In this document: one piece after another, positions 31,448 through 40,700 of the stretch | How the letters are laid out: each line of letters begins with the position of its first letter | Numbering within the stretch: position 1 is the stretch's first letter | Source of the DNA: a virus | Strand: one strand, 5' to 3' | Length of the DNA stretch: 45,287 nt | Virus record (IMG/VR): IMGVR_UViG_3300023179_000180 | Location: 1-45,287 of that record | The notes under the pieces: model-generated | Database searches by the model: none | Told to the model about the DNA's origin: nothing | Seen by the model: the letters and a program-made list of their open reading frames with translations, nothing else | Program-made: the position numbers and the translations under genes

Positions 31448-31865
31448 CACTTTTACTTCCCAAATATTCGAAATTTTAACACTTAACGGAGATGATGTAG
31501 GATCTTCTGTTAGTAACACTATTACTGGTATAAATTACTTAGATAATAGAATTTTAAGCATTCCTACAGGCTCAGTTACTACCCTTTTTAGAATGGATGG
31601 AACTCCGGGTGCAGGTACTTTTGTAACAAGCAGTATTCAATATGTTAGGGTAACTAATAACTCAACTGTTGCTCCTGTTAAATTAATTATATCTTCATCA
31701 GCCGAGGCAATGAGTTATTTGATTGCTACTGGAAGTTCATATATGATTTCTACTAGTAAAATGACTGGTAGCGAATCAGGATTTGCTTTTAAAGATATAC
31801 AATCAGTGAAAGCAGAACCTTCTGGTTCAAACGCAAGTATAGAGTATTACATTGTAACCACTTAA
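31443..31865 (+). CDS. Small beta-rich virion-type protein
   Basis: A 140-residue protein, rich in Thr, Ser, Ile and Gly, starting MATFTSQIFEILTLNGDDVG. It is likely all-beta (ILSIPTGSVTTLFRMDG, SIQYVRVTNNSTVAPVKLIISSSA). It has no known family or catalytic residues. Its position next to the neck genes suggests a minor head, neck or decoration protein. The start codon is buried in the hairpin at 31410-31447, so it may be made only late. It lies 9 bases from the gp13-like gene. Confidence 0.62.
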   Translation: MATFTSQIFEILTLNGDDVGSSVSNTITGINYLDNRILSIPTGSVTTLFRMDGTPGAGTFVTSSIQYVRVTNNSTVAPVKLIISSSAEAMSYLIATGSSYMISTSKMTGSESGFAFKDIQSVKAEPSGSNASIEYYIVTT

Positions 31866-31874
31866 TAAAATAAT

Positions 31875-33089
31875 ATGTCTAATATTCCAATTTGGCCTGG
31901 TTCCTCCTCATTTGCTCAAGTTTCAGCATCATATGCTAATGGTGTTTGGCCACCGCCAACCCCATTTGGATTTTATGATAACGATTCTCAATTCCAAACA
32001 GATGCTAATAAAGTAGCTAACTTTTGTGCTTTACGTTTAGGTTATCCTATTGAAAACGTAGAATTACAAGATATTAACTTTTGGGCTGGGTTTGAAGAGG
32101 CAACTACTATTTACGGAAACGAATTATATGCTTTCCAAACCAGAGACAATTATTTGTCTTTAGAGGGAGCTTCTACAAGTTTAAATGTTAATAACTCTGT
32201 ATTTACTCCTACAATGGCCACTATTGTTAGATTATCTCAACAATATGGTGAGGAAGCAGGGGCCGGAGGTAATGTAAACTGGTTAAAAGGTAGATTACCT
32301 TTAACTCCTGGACAACAACGTTATGATTTAGCTAAGTGGGCTGAGGATGAAGGAATTGTAGGTGGTATTGAGATTAAAAACGTTTACTATCAATCCCCTC
32401 CAGCAATCAGTCAATTATATTCTCCTTCTTTATTAACAGGGCAAGGTGGTTTAGGAGGTGTTCCGGCCGCTGGTTTATATGGATTTGGATATGGTTCTGC
32501 TACTTATTTGATGATGCCCACAAGTTTTACTATGCAAAACATGCAAGCCATTGAGATGCAGAACCAAGTAACTTTATCTAACTATTCCTTTAATATTATA
32601 AACAATATTATTTCTGTATTTCCAATACCTGGTACAGGTGCTTTTGGTGAGACTGAAGGTGGATTAGATTATGGTATTTATTTAGTATTTGATTTTATTA
32701 AAATACAAGACAGATTAGATTCTGTTGTAGCAAACGGTACTAACAAAATTGTAAATACCTCTAACGTTCCTTATCAAAACCCAATATACTCTAAAATCAA
32801 TTCAATTGGTAGGGCTTGGATATTTGAATATACTTTAGCTAAAGCTAAAGAGGTACTAGGACTAGTAAGAAATAAATATTCCACTATTCCTATCCCAGGA
32901 GCAGAAGTAACTTTAAATGGAGATAATTTAGTATCTTCGGCCGCTACTGAAAAAGATGCTTTAATTATAAGATTAAGAGAATACTTTGATCAAACCTCTC
33001 GTCAAGCTTTGCTTGAAAGAAGACAAGCAGAATCTGTTGCTCGAGTAGCTGAAATTTCACAAACCCCAATGACAATTTTTATAGGATAA
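31875..33089 (+). CDS. 13: Neck protein, T4 gp13-like
   Basis: A 404-residue protein. NFCALRLGYPIENVELQD, followed by FWAGFEEATTIYGNEL, matches the N-terminal block of T4-type gp13, and WIFEYTLAKAKEVLGLVRNKY with IPGAEVTLNGDNL (TLNGD) matches its C-terminal block with the QLPGGVTLNGQ motif. In T4, gp13 and gp14 form the neck that closes the filled head and accepts the tail. A Gly-rich insertion sits in the middle (GGLGGVPAAGLYGFGYG). The gp14-like gene starts one base after the stop, the same order as in T4. Confidence 0.75.
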   Translation: MSNIPIWPGSSSFAQVSASYANGVWPPPTPFGFYDNDSQFQTDANKVANFCALRLGYPIENVELQDINFWAGFEEATTIYGNELYAFQTRDNYLSLEGASTSLNVNNSVFTPTMATIVRLSQQYGEEAGAGGNVNWLKGRLPLTPGQQRYDLAKWAEDEGIVGGIEIKNVYYQSPPAISQLYSPSLLTGQGGLGGVPAAGLYGFGYGSATYLMMPTSFTMQNMQAIEMQNQVTLSNYSFNIINNIISVFPIPGTGAFGETEGGLDYGIYLVFDFIKIQDRLDSVVANGTNKIVNTSNVPYQNPIYSKINSIGRAWIFEYTLAKAKEVLGLVRNKYSTIPIPGAEVTLNGDNLVSSAATEKDALIIRLREYFDQTSRQALLERRQAESVARVAEISQTPMTIFIG

Positions 33090-33090
33090 T

Positions 33091-33675
33091 ATGGCTTTAT
33101 ACGGAGGTGCTCGCGATATTTCAATGTTTAGAAGAGTCAACCGTGAGTTGATGGGGAGCATTATATCTCAAGAAGTTATTTATTACAAGTATAAACTTAC
33201 TCAAACTAAAACAAACATGTATGGGGAGGCCTATGAAGGTAGAAACTATGCTGATCCTGTTATATTATTTTCTTTGATAGAGGTTGGTCCTCAAGAAGCC
33301 CCAACAAGTGATTTAGGGGTTGATTTTAGTTGGACTATGACTTTTAGATTCTTACGTGATGATTTGTTAAGTAAATTAAATGAAGCTAACCAAGGAGGAT
33401 TTGGTACATACCAACAACCCTTTATTCAGTACGGAGCTAGTATCCACCCAGAGGTAGGCGATGTAATACAGTATCAAAACGGTTATTGGGAAGTAGATAA
33501 TACAAACGCTACCCAATACTTTGTAGGTAAAGATCCTGACTATCCTTATACTGATGATAATGGAAACAATCCCTTAAATCCTGGATTAAGTCAGTTTGGT
33601 TATAATGTAGAAGTAAGGTGTGATTGTCACTACGTGCCTTCAGATCGTTTGAACATAATTAATTCAAGAATGTAA
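33091..33675 (+). CDS. 14: Neck protein, T4 gp14-like
   Basis: A 194-residue protein. The N-terminal helix has REL(M)GSIISQEVIYYKYKL. NMYGEAYEGRNYADPVILFSLIE follows the gp14 pattern, quoted in part (GEAYEGRNYADPV). FSWTMTFRFLRDDL and HPEVGDVIQYQNGYWEVDN are strand blocks near the C terminus. It pairs with gp13 in the head-tail connector. The gene lies between the gp13-like and gp15-like genes, spaced 1 base upstream and overlapping downstream as TAATG. The assignment relies on order plus motif similarity; identity to T4 is clearly low. Confidence 0.72.
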   Translation: MALYGGARDISMFRRVNRELMGSIISQEVIYYKYKLTQTKTNMYGEAYEGRNYADPVILFSLIEVGPQEAPTSDLGVDFSWTMTFRFLRDDLLSKLNEANQGGFGTYQQPFIQYGASIHPEVGDVIQYQNGYWEVDNTNATQYFVGKDPDYPYTDDNGNNPLNPGLSQFGYNVEVRCDCHYVPSDRLNIINSRM

Positions 33676-34634
33676 TGGCTCAAGTTAGAAAACCTATACC
33701 AAAAACCCAAAAACAGCTGTCCAATGAACAGCATGTTCCTACCTATAGTCCAGCAGGTGATCCTAATAGTTTTAATCCAACCCCTACTAACAATAGAGCA
33801 TTAAATACTTCTTTTAAAGGAGATACTACTAAACCTTTTAGTGTAGGAATTCAAGACATAGATGAGGCTGTTTTTTATTATTTTCAAAACGTAATTCAAC
33901 CTTCTGTTATACAAAACGGACAAAGATTACCTGTTCCTATTGTTTATGGTTCTCAAGAAAAATGGAAATCATTTCAAAAAGACGGGTATTATAGGGATCA
34001 GCTCGGAAAGATACAGGCTCCGTTGATTATGTTTAAGCGTAACAGTATAGACAAAAATAGACAGATAGCTAACAAACTAGATGCCAACCAGCCCAACCTT
34101 CTTCAAGTATTTACTAAAAAATATACTCCAAGAAATGCTTACGATAATTTTAAGGTATTAAACAACAGAACCCCTCAACAGGAATATTATGCTGTTATTA
34201 TGCCTGATTATGTTACTGTAAGTTATACTTGTGTTGTGTTTACTTATTACGTAGAACAATTAAATAAGATTATTGAGGCTATGGAATATGCCTCGGATGC
34301 TTACTGGGGAGATCCTCAACGCTACCAGTTTAAATCCATGATTGATTCGTTTGGTTTTCAAACCGAGTTAGCAGACAGAGAGGAGCGTATTGTTAGAAGT
34401 ACTTTTGATATTAAATTAAACGGGTATATTATACCTGATATATTACAAAAAGACATAACAGCCTTACAGAAATTTTCTAATAAAACTAAAGTTATATTTG
34501 ATATGGAAACATCTTCAAACCCTTATTACTATGAAAATAAAGCTTTTGTAGATAGAGCAACTTATGAGGAACCAATTAACCATAATAAAACCTCATTTAA
34601 CGATCCTACAACCCCAAACCCAGTTACTACTTAA
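33675..34634 (+). CDS. 15: Tail terminator/completion protein, T4 gp15-like
   Basis: A 319-residue protein. LPVPIVYGSQEKWKSF resembles the gp15 block with VPITYASKEHF. VTVSYTCVVFTYYVEQLNKI matches the IYELSIFTRYEDDMFQI region, and STFDIKLNGYIIPDI matches the LTFEVNGWMYP strand. In T4, gp15 caps the tail tube and sheath at the neck. The N- and C-terminal tails are polar and probably disordered. It lies directly after the gp13- and gp14-like genes, conserving T4 order; sheath and tube genes do not follow here. An AT-rich gap of 75 bases precedes the fibre gene. Confidence 0.7.
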   Translation: MAQVRKPIPKTQKQLSNEQHVPTYSPAGDPNSFNPTPTNNRALNTSFKGDTTKPFSVGIQDIDEAVFYYFQNVIQPSVIQNGQRLPVPIVYGSQEKWKSFQKDGYYRDQLGKIQAPLIMFKRNSIDKNRQIANKLDANQPNLLQVFTKKYTPRNAYDNFKVLNNRTPQQEYYAVIMPDYVTVSYTCVVFTYYVEQLNKIIEAMEYASDAYWGDPQRYQFKSMIDSFGFQTELADREERIVRSTFDIKLNGYIIPDILQKDITALQKFSNKTKVIFDMETSSNPYYYENKAFVDRATYEEPINHNKTSFNDPTTPNPVTT

Positions 34635-34689
34635 TTAATAGTTTTTGTTAAGTATTGATAAAAGTTAAAATTAAATTAAAAGTTTTTAA

Positions 34690-34697
34690 TATTTATA
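34690..34697 (+). promoter_or_regulatory. TATTTATA element
   Basis: This octamer lies inside the perfect palindrome TTTAATAT-TT-ATATTAAA (34685-34702), 12 bases before ATG 34710 of the giant fibre gene. The rest of the 34635-34709 gap is plain AT-rich DNA. Confidence 0.5.
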
Positions 34698-34709
34698 TTA
34701 AACATCGGA

Positions 34710-37700
34710 ATGGCTGAGAATAGAAATAGAGGTAATAATCGTTTAGACAACCCAAACCAAGGTAGAGGTTTTTTTGATAGGTCATTAGCTTTTAATAAAT
34801 TTAACTTACCTATTGTAACTCAAGGATGGGAAGGTTATGTTTTAACTATAAATGATGATGGAGTTGTATCTTTAGTTTTAGGAGTAGGAAATGGTACCGC
34901 GGGTACTTCAGGTACTTCAGGCTCTTCAGGCTCAGCAGGTTCAAGTGGTTCTAGTGGTTTATCTGGTTCTAATGGCACTTCAGGCATAAATGGTTCTTCA
35001 GGTACTTCAGGTACAACAGCTGGTACTAGTGGTACATCAACTACAGCAGGTTCTTCAGGAACAAGTGGTAGTTCAGGTTCAACTGGTTCTTTTGGTACAA
35101 GTGGTATAGCAGGTACTTCAGGTACTAGTGGAGGTACAAGTGGTACTGCTGGCTCTAGTGGTTCTGTTGGTTCTTCAGGAACAGCAGGTACTTCTGGCTC
35201 AAGTGGTTCTAACGGTTCATCAGGTAATGGTGGTAACTCAGGCCAATCAAGCACTTCAGGTACTTCAGGCTCATCAGGCTCAGCAGGTACCTCAGGATTA
35301 AGTCAATCAAGTGGTACAGTTGGTACCTCAGGTCTAGCAGGTTCTTCAGGTTCATCAGGAACTGGTGGTTCTTCAGGTTCAAGTGGTTCAAACGGTTCAT
35401 CAGGTAATGCTGGAAACTCAGGCCAATCTAGTACTGCAGGTACTAGTGGGTCAAGCGGTTCAACAGGTACAAGTGGTTTATCACAAACAAGTGGTTCAAA
35501 CGGTACTTCAGGCAGTTCAGGTTCTTCAGGTTCAATAGGAACTAGTGGAGCTAGTAATACATCAGGCACAAATGGAACAAGTGGTTCAAGTGGTTCTTCA
35601 GGCTCTACAGGTACATCAGGTGTAGATGGAGGTTCAGGTGCTTCTAGTACTTCAGGTACAAGTGGCTCTTCAGGTTCAGCAGGCTCATCAGGTACTTTTG
35701 GTACTTCAGGTAATGCGGGTACTTCAGGTTTAAGTAATACAAGTGGTTCTAGTGGTTCAGCAGGATCCTTTGGTACAACAGGTAATGCAGGTACTTCAGG
35801 TTCTAGTAACACTTCAGGAACTAGTGGTTCAGGTGGTTCTAACGGAACAACAGGAAATGCAGGTAACAGTGGACAAAGTTCTACATCAGGCACTTCAGGT
35901 TCAAGTGGTAGTACTGGTACATCAGGACTATCTCAATCTTCTGGTTCAGCTGGTTCAAGTGGTTCTTCAGGTTCTACTGGAACATCAGGCTCAAGTGGTT
36001 CTTCAGGTTCTTCAGGAACATTTGGTTCTAGTGGAGCTGACGGCTCTTCAGGCTCTTCAGGCACTTCAGGTTCATCTGGTTCTACAGGTTCATTCGGTAG
36101 TTCAGGAGCAGCAGGTACATCAGGTAACTCAAATACTGCAGGTACATCAGGATCAGGAGGTTCAAATGGAACAACCGGAAACGCAGGTAACTCAGGTCAA
36201 TCAAGTACATCAGGTACAAGTGGCTCTTCAGGCTCAGTTGGTACTTCAGGTTTAAGTCAAACTAGTGGTACTAATGGTACCTCTGGTACTTCTGGTTCAA
36301 CAGGTTCAGCAGGCTCAAGCGGTGGAGATGGTACTTCAGGTTCATCAGGCACTTCAGGATCTAGTGGATCAACAGGTTCAGCAGGTTCTTCAGGCAATAG
36401 TCAAACATCTGGTTCATCTGGAAGCTCAGGCTCTTCAGGTTCATCAGGTACAACAGGTACATCAGGACTAGCAGGTGCTAGTGGTTTATCTAATACAAGT
36501 GGAACTTCTGGTTCAGGAGGTTCTAATGGAAGTTCAGGAGCAGCAGGTTCTGCAGGTACATCAGGTACAGCAGGTACATCTGGCTCTTCAGGTACTTCAG
36601 GTTCTAGTGGTTCTACAGGTTCTTCAGGTTCAAGTGGTGGAGATGGTACTTCTGGTTCTGCTGGAACAAGTGGTTCAAGCGGATCTACAGGTACTTTTGG
36701 TACTTCAGGTAATGCAGGTACTGCTGGTAACTCAAATACTTCAGGTACTTCAGGATCAGGTGGTTCTAATGGAACAACTGGAAACGCAGGTAATAGTGGA
36801 CAAAGTTCCACATCAGGTACTTCAGGTAGCTCAGGTTCAACTGGTACTTCAGGATTAAGTCAAACAAGTGGTACTAATGGTACTTCCGGTAGTTCAGGTT
36901 TATCAGGATCTGTAGGTACTTCAGGTTCTTCAGGCACAGCTGGTTCAACAGGTACAAATGGTTCATCAGGTAATGCTGGAACTTCTGGATCTTCAAACAC
37001 TTCAGGTTCTAGTGGTAGTTCAGGTACATCAGGTATAGCAGGTGCCGCTGGTTTTTCTGCTCAAAGTGCAACCTCAGGTACAAGTGGTTCAGGTGGTTCA
37101 AATGGAACTACAGGAGCGGCAGGTACATCAGGTTCAAGTCAAACTAGTGGTTCAGCAGGTAGTTCAGGTTCTCAAGGTAGTACTGGTGCTGCAGGCACTT
37201 CAGGATTAAGTCAAACAAGTGGTTCTAGTGGATCAAGTGGTTCACAAGGTAGCACAGGAGCAGCAGGTACATCTGGAACTTCTAATACAAGTGGTTCATC
37301 TGGTTCTGCAGGTTCATTTGGAACAACAGGAGACGCAGGTACATCAGGTAATTCAAATACCTCAGGTACAAGTGGGTCAGGTGGTTCAAATGGTACTACA
37401 GGAAACGCAGGTCAATCTAGTACTTCAGGTACTAGTGGTTCTAGTGGTTCTTCAGGTTCAGCAGGTTCAACAGGTTCTGCAGGAACAAGTGGAGCAAGTA
37501 ATACAGCAGGTTCTTCAGGCTCATCTGGTTCTTCAGGCAACTCAGGTACTGCTGGTACTTCAGGTTCTAGTGGTTCTTCAGGTTCAACTGGTACATCAGG
37601 TGTAGATGGAGGTTCAGGCGTTTCAGCAACTTCTGGTACATCAGGTTCTAGTGGTTCTCAAGGTAGCACAGGAGCAGCTGGTACTTCAGGAGCTTCTAAT

Positions 37701-40700
37701 ACAAGCGGATCAAGTGGTTCAGGTGGATCATTTGGTACAACAGGTAACGCAGGTACATCAGGTCTATCTAATACATCAGGTTCTTCTGGTTCTGCAGGAT
37801 CAAACGGTACTACAGGAGATGCAGGTATCTCAGGATCAAGTAATACTTCAGGTACTAGTGGATCAGGTGGTTCAAACGGAACTACAGGTGCTGCTGGTAT
37901 ATCAGGTGCTTCAAATACTTCAGGAACTAGTGGTTCAGGAGGTTCAAACGGAACTAACGGAGCAGCAGGAGCCTCAGGAGCAAGTAATACTTCAGGCACA
38001 TCAGGTTCAGCAGGTTCTTCAGGTACTACAGGTACTTCAGGTCTAGCAGGTGCTAGTGGTGTTTCAAATACCTCAGGCACAAGTGGATCAGGTGGTTCTA
38101 ATGGTACAGGAGGTGCAGCAGGTACTTCAGGAAATTCAAATACTTCAGGTACTAGTGGTTCAGGTGGATCACAAGGTACTACAGGGGCAGCAGGTACTTC
38201 AGGTGCCTCTAATACAAGTGGTTCAGCTGGTTCAGGAGGTTCTAATGGAACAACTGGTAATGCTGGTACTTCAGGTTCATCTAATACATCAGGCTCATCT
38301 GGTTCTTCAGGAACTTCAGGTATAGCAGGAGCAGCAGGTTTTTCTGCTCAAAGTGCAACTTCTGGTACTTCAGGTTCAGCTGGTTCTAACGGAACAGGCG
38401 GAGCAGCAGGTACTTCAGGAGCAAGTAATTCAAGTGGTTCTAGTGGTTCAGCTGGTTCTCAAGGTACAACAGGTAATGCTGGTACTTCTGGAGCAAGTAA
38501 TACTTCAGGATCAAGCGGCTCGGCAGGTTCAAACGGAACTTCAGGAGCAGCAGGTAACTCAGGTTTTTCAAATACAAGTGGAACTTCTGGTTCAGGTGGT
38601 TCTAACGGTACTTCAGGTGCTGGAGGAGCTTCAGGAGCAAGTAACACTTCAGGTACAAGTGGTTCAGGAGGTTCTAATGGAACTAATGGAGCTGCAGGAG
38701 CTTCAGGTGCATCAAATACTAGTGGTACTTCTGGTTCTGCAGGTTCATCTGGTTCTACAGGAACTTCAGGTGTAGATGGAGGTTCAGGTGCTTCTGCTAC
38801 CTCTGGTACTTCAGGTAGTTCAGGTTCTAATGGAACAACAGGAAACGTAGGTACTTCAGGTTCAAGTCAAACTAGTGGTTCAAGCGGGTCAGGTGGATCT
38901 TTTGGTACAACAGGTAATGCAGGAACTTCAGGCGCCTCAAATACTTCAGGAACTAGTGGTTCAGGTGGTTCTAATGGAACAACAGGAGCAGCTGGTGCTT
39001 CAGGTGCCTCTAATACTTCAGGAACCTCAGGTTCAGGAGGTTCAAATGGTACTTCAGGTGCTGCAGGAGCCTCAGGAGCAAGTCAAACAAGTGGTTCAAG
39101 TGGTACAAGTGGATCAGCAGGATCTTCTGGTACAACAGGTACTTCAGGACTAGCAGGAGCAAGTGGTATATCAAATACAAGTGGTACTTCAGGATCAGGC
39201 GGTTCTAACGGAACAACAGGTGCAGCAGGAGCTTCAGGTTCATCTAATACATCAGGTACAAGTGGTTCAGGTGGTTCAGTAGGAACCTCAGGTGCTGCTG
39301 GTGCCTCAGGTTCAAGTAATACAAGTGGTACTAGTGGATCAGGTGGTTCAGCAGGTACTACAGGAGCAGCTGGAGCCTCAGGCTCAAGCAATACTAGTGG
39401 TACTTCAGGTTCAGGTGGTTCTAACGGAACAACAGGGGCAGCAGGTACTTCAGGTTCATCAAATACAGCAGGTTCAAGTGGTTCATCTGGTACTTCAGGT
39501 ATAGCAGGTGCTGCAGGTTTTTCAGCTCCTTCAGGCACTAGTGGTACCTCAGGTTCAGCAGGTACTTCAGGACTAACATTTAATGGTTCTTCAGGAATAA
39601 GTGGTGGTACATTTGTTAACCAACCAAATTATTTAGTAAGAACTACAGGTACTACTACTATACAAAGTGTATCTTTCTTATATTCAGATGTTACTAACTG
39701 TAGATTAGGTGTAAATTGTACATCTCCAACAGTAGCTATTGATACAGCAGGTGCTATTAAGTCTACCTTAGATTCAGCATTTAATAGTGTTAGTATTGGT
39801 TTAGGAGGAGGAAGTGTTTCAACTAATACTAGAGTAGGTGTTAATACTTTAGCAGCAAATACAACAGGTGCATATAACACTGCTTTAGGTATTTGCGCCT
39901 TAAGATATAACACAACAGGTTTAGCTAACACCGCTATAGGTAGATTAGCGGCTCGTGATAATACAGTAGGTAGTGGTAATGTTGCTATTGGTAATTTTGC
40001 TTCCGGATTTAATTCAGCAGGTAATAATAACATAGCAATAGGTTCTGTAGCTTTACTAAATAACCAAACGTCAAACAATATAGGAATAGGCTCTTATTCA
40101 TTATGTACTAACACAACAGGTTACAGTAATACAGCTATTGGTTCTAGTGCATTGCAGAATAATACAACAGGTAATAATAACGTAGCTGTAGGTGTATCAG
40201 CTCTTTGTACTAATACAACTGGTAGAAGTAACGTAGCAGTTGGACAACAATCACTTCAACAAAATACAACAGGTATTTGTAATACTGCTTTAGGAGCATT
40301 ATCACTTCGAAATAATACTACCGGTGCATTTAATACAGCATTAGGTCGGGCATCACTTTATGCTAATACAGGCGGTAGTAACAATACCGCACTTGGTTAT
40401 AATGCACTTGTTCAAAATACAGCATCAAATAATGTAGCTGTCGGTAAAGAAACATTACCTAATAATACTACAGGAACTTTAAATACCGCTGTTGGTACTC
40501 AAGCACTTTTTTCTAATAGCGCCGGTAATAACAATACAGCTTTAGGATATCAATCACTATTTTGTAATACAGCATCAAACAACACAGCAGTTGGTTTCCG
40601 TGCATTGAGAAGTAATACAACAGGAACTCAAAACGCAGCTTTAGGTAGAGCTTCTTTAAGAAATAATACAACAGGAGATTTTAATACAGCTTTAGGGGAT

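Noticed and set aside
34685-34702. Palindrome TTTAATATTTATATTAAA as a terminator
   Set aside because: It is all A and T with a two-base loop and no T-run, so it is too weak as a terminator. It is more likely related to the TATTTATA element.
34835-39538. Long open frames on the - strand encoding Pro-Glu-Val-Pro-rich proteins opposite the fibre gene
   Set aside because: They are the antisense reading of GGT-ACT-TCA-type codons, which cannot produce stop codons in that frame. They lack initiation context and break where the repeat ends.
34893-39606. Possible CRISPR array or non-coding tandem repeat
   Set aside because: Repeats are in frame, continuous, have no unique spacers and show synonymous drift, so they are coding.
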